Shown here piece by piece: positions 33,705 to 46,121 of a stretch of DNA of 64,000 bases (within the stretch, counting starts at the first letter, position 1; every line of letters starts with the position of its first letter). The DNA is taken from contig PGZJ01000002.1 of the NCBI GenBank assembly GCA_002840055.1, positions 124,001 to 188,000 of the forward strand, written 5' to 3'. The position numbers and the translations under genes were made by a program. Under the pieces are notes generated by a model that was given only the letters and a program-made list of their open reading frames with translations, searched no databases and was not told the DNA's origin. This stretch comes from Gammaproteobacteria bacterium HGW-Gammaproteobacteria-11. GTDB taxonomy: Bacteria > Pseudomonadota > Gammaproteobacteria > Pseudomonadales > Pseudomonadaceae.

Positions 33705-34442
33705 TTAGCCTTCTGAAGCCTCAGCAGCCGGTGCTTCTTCGACGAACTCGTCGACACCACCGTTGTTCTTGCCACTCAGGACAGCGTCGGCCATGGCCGC
33801 AGCGTACAGCTTGATGGCGCGGATCGCGTCATCGTTACCGGGGATAACAAAGTCAACGCCTTCCGGGCTGCTGTTGGTATCAACGATACCGATAACCGGG
33901 ATACCCAGCTTGTTGGCTTCAGTGATAGCAATGCGCTCGTGCTCAACGTCGATCACGAACAGTGCATCAGGCAGGCCGCCCATATCCTTGATACCACCCA
34001 GGCTGCGATCCAGTTTCTCCAGATCACGGGTACGCATCAGCGCTTCTTTCTTGGTCAGCTTGGTAAAGGTACCGTCCTGGGCTTGAACTTCCAGGTCGCG
34101 CAGACGCTTGATCGACTGACGGATGGTCTTGTAGTTGGTGAGCATGCCGCCCAACCAGCGGTGATCAACATAGGGCATGCCAGCGCGAGTGGCTTCTTCG
34201 GCAATGATCTTGCTGGCGGCACGCTTGGTGCCAACGAACAGCAGCTTGTTCTTGCCGGAGGCCAGCTTTTCCACGAAGCTCAGGGCGTCATGGAACATGG
34301 GCATGGTTTTTTCGAGGTTGATGATGTGGATCTTGTTGCGAGCGCCGAAAATGAACTTGCCCATTTTCGGGTTCCAGTAACGGGTCTGGTGGCCGAAGTG
34401 CGCACCGGCCTTCAGCATATCGCGCATTGATACTTGAGTCAT
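33705..34442 (-). CDS. rpsB: 30S ribosomal protein S2
   Basis: The 245-residue protein binds the back of the 30S subunit and recruits S1. It starts [19 protein letters not shown], the family N-terminus, and keeps RYWNPKM and the [12 protein letters not shown] segment. The acidic C-terminal tail ([11 protein letters not shown]) is typical of Pseudomonas. It is preceded by a structured leader of about 135 bases and a promoter with GC-rich discriminator, consistent with S2 autoregulation and stringent control. Confidence 0.98.
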   Translation of the reverse strand: MTQVSMRDMLKAGAHFGHQTRYWNPKMGKFIFGARNKIHIINLEKTMPMFHDALSFVEKLASGKNKLLFVGTKRAASKIIAEEATRAGMPYVDHRWLGGMLTNYKTIRQSIKRLRDLEVQAQDGTFTKLTKKEALMRTRDLEKLDRSLGGIKDMGGLPDALFVIDVEHERIAITEANKLGIPVIGIVDTNSSPEGVDFVIPGNDDAIRAIKLYAAAMADAVLSGKNNGGVDEFVEEAPAAEASEG

Positions 34443-34578
34443 GACAGCTCCAAATTGTATTGGGTTGAGCCTCCACGTACCCCAATGTCCAACCCCGAAG
34501 GGCACCCAGGACACCGTGTCGATACGTGTGCGGTTTCAGTGTTCACCTGAGGTCAATTGACCGATGTTCTTTCAGGCG
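34443..34578 (-). promoter_or_regulatory. rpsB 5' leader with probable S2 autoregulatory structure
   Basis: The transcript leader contains a stem TGTCC/GGACA (complement of 34486-34513) around an inner CCC/GGG hairpin. S2-binding leaders are known ahead of rpsB in gammaproteobacteria; that this is one is inferred from position and structure. The rest of the 307-base map-rpsB gap holds only promoter sequence for both genes. Confidence 0.45.
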
Positions 34579-34584
34579 CGGCGC

Positions 34585-34593
34585 TTTATACCA
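34585..34593 (-). promoter_or_regulatory. Extended -10 element of the rpsB promoter
   Basis: TGGTATAAA on the minus strand is followed by the GC-rich discriminator GCGCCGCGCC. No good -35 is visible at 16-18 bases, which an extended -10 may compensate. Confidence 0.5.
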
Positions 34594-34749
34594 CACAAAG
34601 GGAAACGAATAAAGTCGCAACTGCCGGACGGCGCCGTTGATGCCGTGCTCAACAGCCCGCCGCATGTCTGTTAAGATAACGCTCTTTTTACTGCCAAAGT
34701 CGGCCTCAGCCAATACAACCCGAGCCCGCACAACCAAGAGAGCACTCTG

Positions 34750-35538
34750 ATGACCGTGACCATCAAAACCCCGGAAGACATCGCCGGCATGCGCATTGCC
34801 GGCCGCCTGGCCGCCGAGGTGCTGGAAATGATCGGCGAGCACGTCAGGCCCGGTGTCACCACGGATGAGATCAACCAGATCTGCCACGACTATATAGTCA
34901 ACGTCCAGAAAGCCATCCCGGCGCCCTTGAACTATGGCGCCGTGCCGGGCCGGCCGGGTTTTCCCAAGTCGATCTGCACCTCGTTGAACCATGTAGTCTG
35001 CCACGGCATACCCAACGAGAAACCGCTGAAGAACGGTGACTGCCTGAATATCGACGTCACCGTGATCAAGGATGGCTACCACGGCGACACCAGCAAGATG
35101 TTCATGGTTGGCACGGTACCGGAGTGGGCCCAGCGCCTGGCACGGGTTACCCAGGAATGCATGTACAAGGGTATTGAAGTGGTCCGTCCCGGTGCACGCC
35201 TGGGCGATATTGGCCAGGTCATCCAGGATCACGCCCACGCCAACCATTACAGCGTGGTACGCGAATATTGTGGGCATGGCATCGGCAAGGTGTTCCATGA
35301 GGAGCCGCAGATTCTGCATTATGGCCGTGCCGGTACCGGCATGGAGCTGAAGGAAGGCATGACCTTCACCATCGAGCCGATGATCAATCAGGGCCGTGCA
35401 GAAACCCGCCTGCTGGGTGACGGCTGGACCGCCATCACCAAGGATCGCAAGCTCTCGGCCCAGTGGGAGCACACTATTCTGGTCACGGCTGACGGCTATG
35501 AGGTCCTGACCCGCCGTCAGGAAGAAAACTTCCATTAA
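34750..35538 (+). CDS. map: Type I methionine aminopeptidase
   Basis: The 262-residue metalloenzyme removes the initiator methionine from nascent proteins. The five metal ligands lie in the expected segments: [35 protein letters not shown] and QWEHTILV. The length is typical of E. coli-type enzymes. It is divergent from rpsB and is followed by glnD after 19 bases, the rpsB-map-glnD order shared with E. coli. Confidence 0.97.
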   Translation: MTVTIKTPEDIAGMRIAGRLAAEVLEMIGEHVRPGVTTDEINQICHDYIVNVQKAIPAPLNYGAVPGRPGFPKSICTSLNHVVCHGIPNEKPLKNGDCLNIDVTVIKDGYHGDTSKMFMVGTVPEWAQRLARVTQECMYKGIEVVRPGARLGDIGQVIQDHAHANHYSVVREYCGHGIGKVFHEEPQILHYGRAGTGMELKEGMTFTIEPMINQGRAETRLLGDGWTAITKDRKLSAQWEHTILVTADGYEVLTRRQEENFH

Positions 35539-35557
35539 TCCCTGTCTGGATGCTTTT

Positions 35558-38257
35558 GTGGATAACGAACTCTTCGATCTGGGTCAGTTCAAGGCCGAAC
35601 TGGCGCTGAAAAGCAGCCCGGTTGCCGCCTTCAAGAAAGCCATTCGCCAGGCCGACAGCGTGCTGCGCGGGCGCTTTGAAGGTGGCCGCGATATCCACCG
35701 ACTGATCCACGAGCGCGCCTGGTTTACCGACCAGATCCTGCTGCAGGCCTGGGCCCTGCAAACGGGTACCGAGGCAGACGACATTGCCCTGCTGGCGGTT
35801 GGCGGCTACGGACGCGGCGAGCTGCACCCGCATTCGGATATCGATCTGCTGATCCTGCTGCGCGACGCCGAGGCAGAACGCCACAATGCAGCCATCGAAC
35901 AGTTCCTCATGCTGCTGTGGGATATCGGCCTGGAAGTCGGCCAGAGCGTCCGCTCGGTCAGCGAGTGCCAGGATGAGGCGCGCGCCGATATCACCGTGAT
36001 TACCAACCTGATGGAGTCGCGCACCCTGTGCGGCGACGAAGCGCTGCGCAGCGCCATGGTCGATACCATCAACGCCAGTATCATGTGGCCGGATGCCGAA
36101 TTTTTCCGCGCCAAGCGGGCCGAACAGCAGCAACGCCACGCCAAGTTCAATGACACCGAATACAACCTCGAGCCCAACGTCAAAAGCTCCCCCGGCGGAC
36201 TGCGCGACATCCAGACCATTGGCTGGGTGGCGCTGCGCCACTTTGGCACCAACGATCTGCGTGAACTGGTCGAGCGCGGCTTTCTCAACGAGGCCGAATA
36301 CAACATCCTGGCTTCGGGCCGCGCCTTTCTCTGGCAGGTGCGTTTTGCCCTGCACATTCTTGCCGGCCGCGCCGAGGATCGTCTGCTGTTTGACCACCAG
36401 CGTACCATCGCGCGCATGATGGGTTATGAAGACAACGACAGCAAACTGGCGGTCGAGCGCTTCATGCAGAAGTACTACCGCGTAGTCATGTCGCTGTCCG
36501 AACTGAACGACCTGCTGATGCAGCATTTCGAGGAAATCCTCCTGCGCGATGCCGAAAGCGCTGAGATCGAGCCGCTGAATGCACGCTTCCAGGTGCGCAA
36601 TCACTATATTGAGGTGACCCACCCGCAGGTCTTCAAGCGCGCGCCCTTTGCGCTGCTGGAAATCTTCTTGCTGATGGCCCAGCACCCCGAGATTCGCGGC
36701 GTGCGTGCCGACAGCATTCGCCTGCTGCGCGACCACCGGCACCTGATCGACGATGCCTTCCGTGCCGACATTCGCAACACCAGCCTGTTCGTCGAGCTGT
36801 TCCGCTGCAAGGAAGGCGTGCACCGCAACCTGCGGCGCATGAACCGCTACGGCATTCTGGGTCGTTACCTGCCCGAGTTCGGCAAGATTGTCGGGCAGAT
36901 GCAGCATGACCTGTTCCACATCTATACCGTTGATGCCCACACGCTGAATCTGATCAAGCACCTGCGCAAACTCGGGCGCCCGGATTATCAGGAAAAATAC
37001 CCGCTGGCCTGGCGTATCTTCTGTCGCCTGCCCAAGCCGGATCTGCTCTACATGGCCGGGCTTTACCACGATATCGCCAAGGGCCGCGGCGGCGATCATT
37101 CCGAGCTCGGCGCCGTGGATGCCATGGACTTCTGTCAGCGGCACCACCTGCCCGCCTGGGACTCGCATCTGGTCAGCTGGCTGGTGGAAAGCCATCTGCT
37201 GATGTCGACGACCGCCCAGCGCAAGGATATTTCCGACCCGCAGGTGATCCACGACTTTGCCGTGCTGATGGGCAATCAGGTCAGACTCGACTACCTCTAT
37301 GTACTGACCATTGCCGACATCAACGCGACCAACCCGACCCTGTGGAACTCCTGGCGTGCGTCACTGCTGCGCCAACTCTATACCGAGACCAAGCGCGCCC
37401 TGCGCCGAGGTCTGGAAAATCCCCCGGATCGCGAAGAGCAGGTGCGTCAGACCCAACATGCAGCGCTGGATATTCTGGTGCGCAGCGGTATGGAAGAAGA
37501 GGATGCCGAAGCGCTCTGGGAGCAGCTTGGTGAGGACTATTTCCTGCGCCATACCGCCAGCGACGTGGCCTGGCACACCGAAGCCATAGTCCAGCATCCG
37601 GACCGCGACGGTCCACTGGTGTTGATCAAGGAAACCGCCCAGCGCGAATTCGAGGGGGCTACCCAGATCTTCATCTATACCCCGGAACAGCATGACCTGT
37701 TCGCGGTAACGGTGGCGGCCATGGATCAGCTCAATCTGAGCATTCAGGATGCGCGCATCATCACCTCGACCAACCGCTTCAGCCTGGATACCTATATTGT
37801 GCTGGATGCCGATGGCAGCTCGATTGGTGACAACCCCGAGCGCATCCGCCAGATCAAGCAGAATCTGGTCGAGGCCCTGCACGATCCGGACGCCTACCCG
37901 GCCATCATCCAGCGCCGCGTGCCGCGCCAGTTGAAGCATTTCTCCTTCGCGCCGGAGGTCAACATCTTCAACGCGCCGGATGGCCAGCACACCATACTCG
38001 AGCTCAGTGCTCCAGACCGTCCCGGTCTGCTGGCCCGCATGGGGCGTATTCTGCTGGACTTCGATATCAGCGTGCAGAATGCCAAGATCGTTACCCTCGG
38101 CGAACGGGTTGACGACGTCTTCGTGTTGACCGATGGCAAGAATCAGGCGCTGTCCGATCCAGACCTGTGCCAGCGACTGCAGCAGACCATCATCGAGACC
38201 CTGGGCAACAGTGCCCAGCAGTCGGACACCACCCTGCCCAAACAGATAGTGATCTGA
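35558..38257 (+). CDS. glnD: Bifunctional PII uridylyltransferase/uridylyl-removing enzyme
   Basis: The 899-residue nitrogen sensor uridylylates PII when glutamine is low and removes the UMP when it is high. The nucleotidyltransferase site [17 protein letters not shown] is at about residues 82-98, the HD hydrolase domain has His504-Asp505 in [17 protein letters not shown], and two ACT domains (about 710-880) bind glutamine. The start is a GTG at 35558. dapC begins 13 bases after its stop. All domains are intact. Confidence 0.97.
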   Translation: MDNELFDLGQFKAELALKSSPVAAFKKAIRQADSVLRGRFEGGRDIHRLIHERAWFTDQILLQAWALQTGTEADDIALLAVGGYGRGELHPHSDIDLLILLRDAEAERHNAAIEQFLMLLWDIGLEVGQSVRSVSECQDEARADITVITNLMESRTLCGDEALRSAMVDTINASIMWPDAEFFRAKRAEQQQRHAKFNDTEYNLEPNVKSSPGGLRDIQTIGWVALRHFGTNDLRELVERGFLNEAEYNILASGRAFLWQVRFALHILAGRAEDRLLFDHQRTIARMMGYEDNDSKLAVERFMQKYYRVVMSLSELNDLLMQHFEEILLRDAESAEIEPLNARFQVRNHYIEVTHPQVFKRAPFALLEIFLLMAQHPEIRGVRADSIRLLRDHRHLIDDAFRADIRNTSLFVELFRCKEGVHRNLRRMNRYGILGRYLPEFGKIVGQMQHDLFHIYTVDAHTLNLIKHLRKLGRPDYQEKYPLAWRIFCRLPKPDLLYMAGLYHDIAKGRGGDHSELGAVDAMDFCQRHHLPAWDSHLVSWLVESHLLMSTTAQRKDISDPQVIHDFAVLMGNQVRLDYLYVLTIADINATNPTLWNSWRASLLRQLYTETKRALRRGLENPPDREEQVRQTQHAALDILVRSGMEEEDAEALWEQLGEDYFLRHTASDVAWHTEAIVQHPDRDGPLVLIKETAQREFEGATQIFIYTPEQHDLFAVTVAAMDQLNLSIQDARIITSTNRFSLDTYIVLDADGSSIGDNPERIRQIKQNLVEALHDPDAYPAIIQRRVPRQLKHFSFAPEVNIFNAPDGQHTILELSAPDRPGLLARMGRILLDFDISVQNAKIVTLGERVDDVFVLTDGKNQALSDPDLCQRLQQTIIETLGNSAQQSDTTLPKQIVI

Positions 38258-38270
38258 GGATCCGAAGCGC

Positions 38271-39467
38271 ATGAACAAAGACCTGCACCGTCTGCAGCCC
38301 TATCCCTTTGAAAAACTGCGGGCGCTTCTCGCCGATACCCGGGCCAACCCAGCCCTGCGTGCGATATCACTGTCGATTGGCGAACCCAAGCACCCCTCGC
38401 CTCCCTTTGTCCTGGAGACTCTGGCCAGGCATCTGGATCAGGCCGCCGTGTACCCGACCACACTGGGTATCCCGGCCCTGCGTGAAGGTATTGCCCGCTG
38501 GCTGGAGCAGCGTTTCGAGCTGGGCGCCGATGGCATTGACCCGGCTACCCAGGTGATCCCGGTCAACGGTACCCGTGAAGCCCTGTTTGCCTTTACCCAG
38601 GCCATGGTCAGCGCTGATCCCGAGGGTCTGGTGGTCAGCCCCAATCCCTTTTATCAGATCTATGAAGGCGCAGCGTTTCTGGCCGGAGTAGAGCCCTACT
38701 ATCTGGCCTGCGATGCCAGCAATGGTTTTATCCCGGACTTCGCCCAGGTACCCGCTGAGGTCTGGCAGCGCTGCCAGTTGCTGTTTATCTGCACCCCCGG
38801 CAACCCGACTGGCGCAGTAATGCCGCTGGAGACCCTGCAGCAACTGATAAGACTGGCCGACCAATACGACTTTATTGTCGCCTCGGATGAATGCTACAGC
38901 GAAATCCATGCTCCCCAGGGTCAGGCACCCTATGGTCTGCTGCAGGCCTGTGCCGCCATGGGCCGGCGTGACTACCAGCGCTGCGTGGTCTTTCACAGTC
39001 TGTCCAAGCGCTCCAACCTGCCCGGTTTGCGCTCCGGCTTTGTCGCCGGTGATGCGGCTTTGCTGGCACCCTTCCTGACCTACCGTACCTACCACGGCTG
39101 CGCCATGCCGATCCAGACCCAGCACGCCAGTCTGGCCGCCTGGCAGGACGAGAGCCACGTCGAGGACAACCGCGCGCAATACCAGGCCAAGTTTGATGCG
39201 GTGCTGGCAATTCTCGGTGATGTGATGGATGTGCAGCGGCCGGACGCCGGCTTCTATCTCTGGCCGCGCACGCCTATTGATGATCAACTCTTTACCCGTC
39301 GGTTGTTGGCCGAAGAAAATGTCGCGGTGGTACCCGGCAGTTTCCTGTCACGCGAGGTTGATGGGTATAATCCCGGCGCCGGTCGAATCCGCATGGCGCT
39401 GGTTGCACCTCTTGAGGACTGCATAGAGGCCGCCCAGCGCATTCGCCGCTTTATCGGGAGTCTGTAA
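38271..39467 (+). CDS. dapC: Succinyldiaminopimelate transaminase
   Basis: The 398-residue PLP-dependent class I/II aminotransferase makes N-succinyl-diaminopimelate on the way to lysine and peptidoglycan. The PLP lysine is in FHSLSKRSNLPGLRSG, with TPGNPTGA and ASDECYSE as further cofactor contacts. The assignment to this step rests on its place next to dapD and dapE and on similarity to the Pseudomonas enzyme; other aminotransferase specificities are less likely. GAGGA precedes the ATG. Confidence 0.92.
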   Translation: MNKDLHRLQPYPFEKLRALLADTRANPALRAISLSIGEPKHPSPPFVLETLARHLDQAAVYPTTLGIPALREGIARWLEQRFELGADGIDPATQVIPVNGTREALFAFTQAMVSADPEGLVVSPNPFYQIYEGAAFLAGVEPYYLACDASNGFIPDFAQVPAEVWQRCQLLFICTPGNPTGAVMPLETLQQLIRLADQYDFIVASDECYSEIHAPQGQAPYGLLQACAAMGRRDYQRCVVFHSLSKRSNLPGLRSGFVAGDAALLAPFLTYRTYHGCAMPIQTQHASLAAWQDESHVEDNRAQYQAKFDAVLAILGDVMDVQRPDAGFYLWPRTPIDDQLFTRRLLAEENVAVVPGSFLSREVDGYNPGAGRIRMALVAPLEDCIEAAQRIRRFIGSL

Positions 39468-39470
39468 CGC

Positions 39471-39815
39471 ATGATCACGCTGTATGGCATCAAAGCCTGC
39501 GACACCATGAAAAAAGCCCGTACCTGGCTGGACCAGCAGGGTCTGGACTACCACTTCCACGACTACAAGAAAGACGGCGTGGACGCCGAGCACCTGCGCA
39601 GCTGGTGCACTGAACTCGGCTGGGAAACCCTGCTTAACCGTCAGGGCACCACCTTCCGCAAACTGGATGACGCGGACAAGCAGAACATCGATCTGGACAA
39701 GGCCATAGCCCTGATGCTGGCCAACCCCTCGATGATCAAACGACCGGTGCTGGACACCGGCTCACAGCGGCTGGTGGGTTTCAAACCCGAGCTCTACGCC
39801 GCTGCCTTCAACTGA
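39471..39815 (+). CDS. ArsC-family protein (YffB/Spx type)
   Basis: The 114-residue thioredoxin-fold protein belongs to the ArsC/Spx family, with the single N-terminal cysteine in GIKACDTMKKA rather than a CxxC pair, and KRPVLDT near the C-terminus. The YffB branch has no proven role, and arsenate reduction is not implied. It sits three bases after dapC and 25 bases before dapD, an arrangement also found in Pseudomonas and, with dapE, in E. coli. Confidence 0.9.
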   Translation: MITLYGIKACDTMKKARTWLDQQGLDYHFHDYKKDGVDAEHLRSWCTELGWETLLNRQGTTFRKLDDADKQNIDLDKAIALMLANPSMIKRPVLDTGSQRLVGFKPELYAAAFN

Positions 39816-39840
39816 CAGCATTGCATCCAAGGAATTGCCC

Positions 39841-40875
39841 ATGAGTGACTATTTCAGCTTGGCCTTCGGCATCGGTACCCAGAACAGTGCAGGCGATTGG
39901 CTGGAGGTGTTCTATCCCCAGCCCCTGTTGCGCCCCGACAATGCACTGGTCAAGGTAGTGGCCGAACAGCTGGGCTACAGCGGTGGCAATCAGGCCATCA
40001 GCCTGAGCACCAGTCAGTGTCCCGCTCTGGGCAAGACCCTCAGCGCGGCCGGCTTTGCCGAGCTCGGCGCGTTGGTCAGCCAGTTCGAAAGCAGCAATCG
40101 ACCGCTGGTGGCGACCATTCTGGCCAGCGATGAAGCCCCGGTATCGACACCGGAGGCCTACCTCAAGCTGCACCTGTTGTCGCATCGTCTGGTCAAGCCG
40201 CACGGCGTGATACTGGCCGGCATATTCCCGCTGCTGCCGAACGTCGCCTGGACCAACCAGGGTGCCATCGACATCAACGAACTGCCCCAGCGTCAACTGG
40301 CTGCGCGCCTGCAGGGTGAATGCCTGACGGTACACGGCGTCGACAAGTTCCCGAACATGACCGATTACGTCGTGCCCTCCGGTGTGCGCATTGCCGATAC
40401 CGCCCGGGTGCGCCTGGGCGCCTATGTAGGCGAAGGCACCACGGTTATGCATGAAGGCTTTATCAACTTCAACGCCGGCACCGCCGGCACCAGCATGGTT
40501 GAAGGACGCATTTCCGCCGGTGTATTCGTCGGCAAGGGCTCGGATCTGGGTGGCGGCTGCTCGACCATGGGCACCCTGTCCGGCGGTGGCAACATCGTTA
40601 TTGCCGTGGGTGAAGGCTGCCTGATCGGCGCCAACGCCGGTATCGGCATTCCGCTCGGTGACCGCTGCACCGTAGAAGCCGGCTTGTATATCACTGCAGG
40701 CATCAAGGTGGCGCTGCTGGATGAAGCCGACAATCTGGTGGAAATCGTCAAGGCCCGCGATCTGGCCAACCAGACCGACCTGCTGTTCCGCCGCAACTCA
40801 CAGACCGGCGCCATCGAATGCAAGACCAACAAGAGCGCCATTCAGCTCAACGATATGCTGCACGCCCACAACTAA
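39841..40875 (+). CDS. dapD: Tetrahydrodipicolinate N-succinyltransferase
   Basis: The 344-residue enzyme adds succinate to tetrahydrodipicolinate in lysine and peptidoglycan precursor synthesis. It is of the longer Pseudomonas/actinobacterial type, not the 274-residue E. coli type, with a beta-helix core (AYVGEGTTVMHEGFINFNAG). AAGGA lies ahead of the ATG at 39841. A terminator follows at 40942-40976. Confidence 0.95.
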   Translation: MSDYFSLAFGIGTQNSAGDWLEVFYPQPLLRPDNALVKVVAEQLGYSGGNQAISLSTSQCPALGKTLSAAGFAELGALVSQFESSNRPLVATILASDEAPVSTPEAYLKLHLLSHRLVKPHGVILAGIFPLLPNVAWTNQGAIDINELPQRQLAARLQGECLTVHGVDKFPNMTDYVVPSGVRIADTARVRLGAYVGEGTTVMHEGFINFNAGTAGTSMVEGRISAGVFVGKGSDLGGGCSTMGTLSGGGNIVIAVGEGCLIGANAGIGIPLGDRCTVEAGLYITAGIKVALLDEADNLVEIVKARDLANQTDLLFRRNSQTGAIECKTNKSAIQLNDMLHAHN

Positions 40876-40896
40876 TCGCCTCCGGCGATCAGTTGT

Positions 40897-40931
40897 GGGA
40901 GCTGTAAGCGGCAAGCTATAAGCTTGAAGCA
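40897..40931 (+). repeat. Heptamer array, plus orientation
   Basis: Five consecutive 7-base units follow the pattern NNAAGCN: GGGAGCT, GTAAGCG, GCAAGCT, ATAAGCT, TGAAGCA. Two more diverged units (GGAGGCT, GGAAGGT) occur at 40991-41004. Similar 7-bp periodic arrays are scattered in Pseudomonas intergenic DNA. The array faces a reversed one at 41078-41105. Confidence 0.65.
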
Positions 40932-40941
40932 GCTCGGTGAG

Positions 40942-40976
40942 AGGCCCGTGCCAGTGATCGGTTCGGGCCTTTTTCG
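40942..40976 (+). terminator. Intrinsic terminator of the dap operon
   Basis: AGGCCCG (40942-40948) pairs with CGGGCCT (40964-40970) and is followed by TTTTCG. It closes the map-glnD-dapC-dapD run. Confidence 0.82.
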
Positions 40977-41077
40977 TTTCAAGTGGCGCTGGAGGCTGGA
41001 AGGTCATGATCTGGGTGGGCTGACTTTTTTCCGTGTTACATCCGTGCCACGCAAAACAGCCACTTACCAGGATAAAC

Positions 41078-41105
41078 GGCTTCCAGCTTTAAGCTTTAAG
41101 CTTCC
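41078..41105 (-). repeat. Heptamer array, minus orientation
   Basis: On the minus strand four units GGAAGCT, TAAAGCT, TAAAGCT, GGAAGCC follow one another without gaps. They begin 16 bases beyond the tcdA stop, next to the hairpin AGCCCG/CGGGCT (41106-41122). They are partly complementary to the array at 40897-40931. Confidence 0.65.
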
Positions 41106-41120
41106 AGCCCGCTTTACGGG

Positions 41121-41897
41121 CTAGCGTAGCAAGCGTTGCACCGCCTGTGCCGCCGCGACCATTCCAAAGGTAGCAGTAACCATAGTGACCGAGCCAAAAC
41201 CGCCAGCGCAGTCGAGTTTGACCCCCTCACCGACAAAGGCTTTCTGCTGGCAGACAGTGCCATCCGGCTTCGGGTAGCGCAGTTGTTCGGTGGAGTAGAC
41301 GCAGGGCACACCGAAACTGCGCTTGCTGTCGGCGCGGGGGAAATTGTGGTCACGGCGCAGCATCGAGCGCGCCTTGGCGGCCAGCGGATCGTTGACGGTC
41401 TTCGACAGGTCAGCGACGGTGACCTTGGTCGGGTCAATCTGGCCACCTGCACCGCCAGTGGTAATAACCGGGATCCGACGCCGCCGACACCAGGCAATCA
41501 GCGCCACCTTGGACGCCACACTGTCGATGCAGTCAACCACGCAATTCAGCTCGGCGGTGATGTAGGTCTCCAGGTTGCCGGGGGTAACAAAATCCAGCAC
41601 CGCGTTCACCTCACAGGCCGGATTGATGGCGCGCAGGCGCTCGGCCATGGCCTCGACCTTGCTGCGGCCAATCTGTCCGGTCATCGCCGGCAATTGGCGA
41701 TTGGTATTGGTGACACAGATCTCGTCCATGTCGATCAGGCTGATGCGCCCGATACCGGTACGCCCCAGGGCTTCGGCCACCCAACTGCCCACCCCGCCGA
41801 TACCGATCACGGCAACATGACTGGCCTGCAAACGGGCCAGAGCCTCGACCCCATAAAGCCGGGCAATACCACCAAAACGCGGATCGTCAGTACTCAT
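41121..41897 (-). CDS. tcdA: tRNA threonylcarbamoyladenosine dehydratase
   Basis: The 258-residue E1/ThiF-like enzyme dehydrates t6A37 to its cyclic form in tRNAs reading ANN codons. The nucleotide site GIGGVGSWVAEALGRTGIG and the aspartate segment LIDMDEICVTN are present, with the family end GFGSVTMVTATFGMVAA. Alternative ThiF/MoeB roles are unlikely given the RDHNFPRADSKRSFGVPCVYS region. It is the only minus-strand gene between 34.7 and 46.8 kb. Confidence 0.94.
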   Translation of the reverse strand: MSTDDPRFGGIARLYGVEALARLQASHVAVIGIGGVGSWVAEALGRTGIGRISLIDMDEICVTNTNRQLPAMTGQIGRSKVEAMAERLRAINPACEVNAVLDFVTPGNLETYITAELNCVVDCIDSVASKVALIAWCRRRRIPVITTGGAGGQIDPTKVTVADLSKTVNDPLAAKARSMLRRDHNFPRADSKRSFGVPCVYSTEQLRYPKPDGTVCQQKAFVGEGVKLDCAGGFGSVTMVTATFGMVAAAQAVQRLLR

Positions 41898-42007
41898 CAG
41901 CCGATCTGTCCTGTAACGGGGAATAGGTGAAATGGCGCGAGTATACCCAAGCTAATCTGCCCCTGCATAAGTGTTACCATACCTCGGCCATCGCCCAAGG
42001 AAGCACC

Positions 42008-42729
42008 ATGACCCGCCTGTTTGAAGAAATCGATATCCAGCCCTCGGCAATCGGCGAGATATCCCTGCGGCGTCGACGCATTCCGGCCCTCGGTGATCGC
42101 GACATCTACGAGGTCAAGCTGGGTGAGGAATTCCTCATGTCGAGCATGTTCCCCGAGGCAGAAATCGCCCTGAGCAGGCTGGGACTCGCCGCTGTGTCAG
42201 GTGATCAGTTAAGCGTCGTGGTCGGCGGTCTGGGGCTTGGCTATACCGCTGTGGCAGCGCTTGAAGATCAGCGCGTTGGCGAGTTGCTGATCATTGATTA
42301 TCTGGACACCGTGATTCAATGGCATAGAGATGAGAAAGTCCCGCTCGGCAAGATTCTCAATGCCGACCCACGCAATCGCTATGTGCATGGCAGTTTTTTT
42401 GACCTGGCCATCGAGGATGGCGGTGGCTTTGATCCCGCGCAGCCGGGGCGGCAGTTCGATGCCATCCTGCTCGACATCGATCATTCACCCAGGGCCCTGC
42501 TGCATGCCTCCAATGCCAGTTTCTATACTCGCCACAACCTTGCCTTGATGTGCCGGCAACTGCGTCAGGGCGGTGTCTTTGCCCTGTGGTCACAGGATCC
42601 GCCGGACGCCGAATTCATGGCTGTGATGAATGATTTGTTCAGCGCCTGCGAAGCCCATGTTGTGCCTTTTTTCAATCCGTTCCAGAACTGCCAATCCACC
42701 AATACCGTCTATGTCGGAGTCAAACCCTG

Positions 42730-42730
<1 letters not shown>
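42008..42730 (+). CDS. Spermidine-synthase-like methyltransferase-fold protein
   Basis: The 240-residue protein has a Rossmann fold of the spermidine synthase type. A glycine-rich loop VVGGLGLGYTA is followed by an acidic strand end IIDYLDTVIQWH and DAILLDIDHSP. Typical aminopropyltransferase residues are altered: GGGDG is replaced by GGLGLG, and the catalytic Asp motif reads LDIDHSP. The substrate is therefore unknown. The start at 42008 follows AAGGA; 27 codons upstream in frame are unlikely. Its stop overlaps the rlmF start (TGATG), so the two are coupled. Confidence 0.75.
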
Positions 42731-44881
<2,151 letters not shown>

Positions 44882-44882
<1 letters not shown>

Positions 44883-45694
44883 TGCTTGAGCTTATCTGCC
44901 CGCTTTGTCAGGCCGCCCTCACGGCGCAGGGATCACGCTGGTGTTGCAGCCATGGCCACAGCTATGACCAAGCCCGCCAGGGCTACCTGAACCTGCTGCT
45001 GGTCCAGCACAAAAACAGTCGCCAACCCGGCGACACGCCGGCGATGCTGGCCTGCCGTCAGGCCTTTCTGGATGCTGGTCACTATCAGCCAGTGAGCGAC
45101 GAGATCAACCGCCTGCTGTCAGCCGGCGCGCCCGCCCGCCTGCTGGATATGGGCTGTGGCGAAGGCTATTACACCGCCCGTCTGGCCAACGCCCTGAGCG
45201 GCTGCAGCCTTGGCGGACTGGATATCAGCAAGGACGCCATTCACAAGGCCGCCCGACGCAGCCGCGACATCCAGTGGCTGGTTGGCTCCAGTGCGCGCCT
45301 GCCGGTCGCCGATGCCAGTCTGGACGCGGCCCTCTGCGTGTTCAGCCCCTGGTCCTGGGAGGAATGCCTGCGCAGCCTCAAGCCCGGCGGCCAGTTGCTG
45401 CTGGTTGGCCCGCACGCCGACCATCTGTTGAGTCTCAGGGCGGCACTCTATGACAGCATTCATCCGACTCCGGAACTGATCAAGGCCCTGCCCAGTGGAC
45501 TGCATATCGTCAGCGACAGCACCCTGCGCTATGCTCTGGATCTTGAGTCAACGGATCTGGGTAACCTGATCGGCATGACCCCGCATGGCTTTCGCAGCCG
45601 TCCCGAACGCCAGCAGGCCCTGCTTGAACAGGGCCTGAGCGGACTCGAGGTGGCCATGCGCATGGTTCTCCTGCAACGCTCTGAAGAGGAATAG
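44882..45694 (+). CDS. rlmA: 23S rRNA (guanine(745)-N1)-methyltransferase
   Basis: The 270-residue enzyme methylates G745 in helix 35 of 23S rRNA. The N-terminal zinc finger has CPLC at residues 6-9 and a CC...H set just after (RWCCSHGH). The SAM motif is LLDMGCGEGYYTARL and the catalytic-region segment CVFSPW follows. In Gram-positives a relative (TlrB/RlmAII) methylates G748; the Gram-negative context favours RlmA(I). Confidence 0.9.
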
Positions 45695-45696
45695 AC

Positions 45697-46083
45697 GTGC
45701 GCCAACCTGATATTGAGATCTACCTGCGAGAAGAGTATCTCGACAGTCTGTGCGACTGGCTGGGCAACGCCTTTGGCCCGATTGAACTGGGCGCCTGGCA
45801 GGGCCTGACGCGGCGCGGCAAACTGCGCATGGGCGATACCAGCGTACCCCTTATGCTGGTGCGCAAGGCCGCCGGCAAATGGGCCAGCGTCTGGTTCGAC
45901 AGTGACTGCACGCCCTGGGAAACCGATCTGGACTGCGCCCGCGCCATTCAGGCTGGACTGGGCGAAGAAGTGCGCTGCTCGGTTGGCGGTTGGTCCGAGG
46001 CTGATGGAGAAGACAACCCCGACCGCTGGATGAAGGTAAACGCCGAGGGCGAAAGCGAATTCCTCTGGGCCATCAAGCCCTGA
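45697..46083 (+). CDS. Conserved hypothetical protein
   Basis: The 128-residue product is acidic and soluble, with many tryptophans (AWQGL, KWASVWFDSD, GGWSEADGED) and no signal peptide. I do not recognise a domain of known function. The GTG at 45697 has AGAGGA just ahead, and the gene starts two bases after the rlmA stop, so it is the last member of the dapE-rlmA group. trxC follows 38 bases later. Confidence 0.75.
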   Translation: MRQPDIEIYLREEYLDSLCDWLGNAFGPIELGAWQGLTRRGKLRMGDTSVPLMLVRKAAGKWASVWFDSDCTPWETDLDCARAIQAGLGEEVRCSVGGWSEADGEDNPDRWMKVNAEGESEFLWAIKP

Positions 46084-46121
46084 CCCCCTCACTTTGACCC
46101 GTTTTGAGCGAGACTCTGCAC

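Noticed and set aside
34543-35535. 330-codon minus-strand frame opposite map
   Set aside because: It is antisense to the well-supported methionine aminopeptidase and lacks homology.
35483-37252. 589-codon minus-strand frame opposite glnD
   Set aside because: glnD has intact domains throughout; the antisense frame is a codon-bias artefact.
41106-41122. Hairpin AGCCCG-CTTTA-CGGGCT as tcdA terminator
   Set aside because: It overlaps the stop codon and is not followed by a T-run on the minus strand; left as part of the repeat region.
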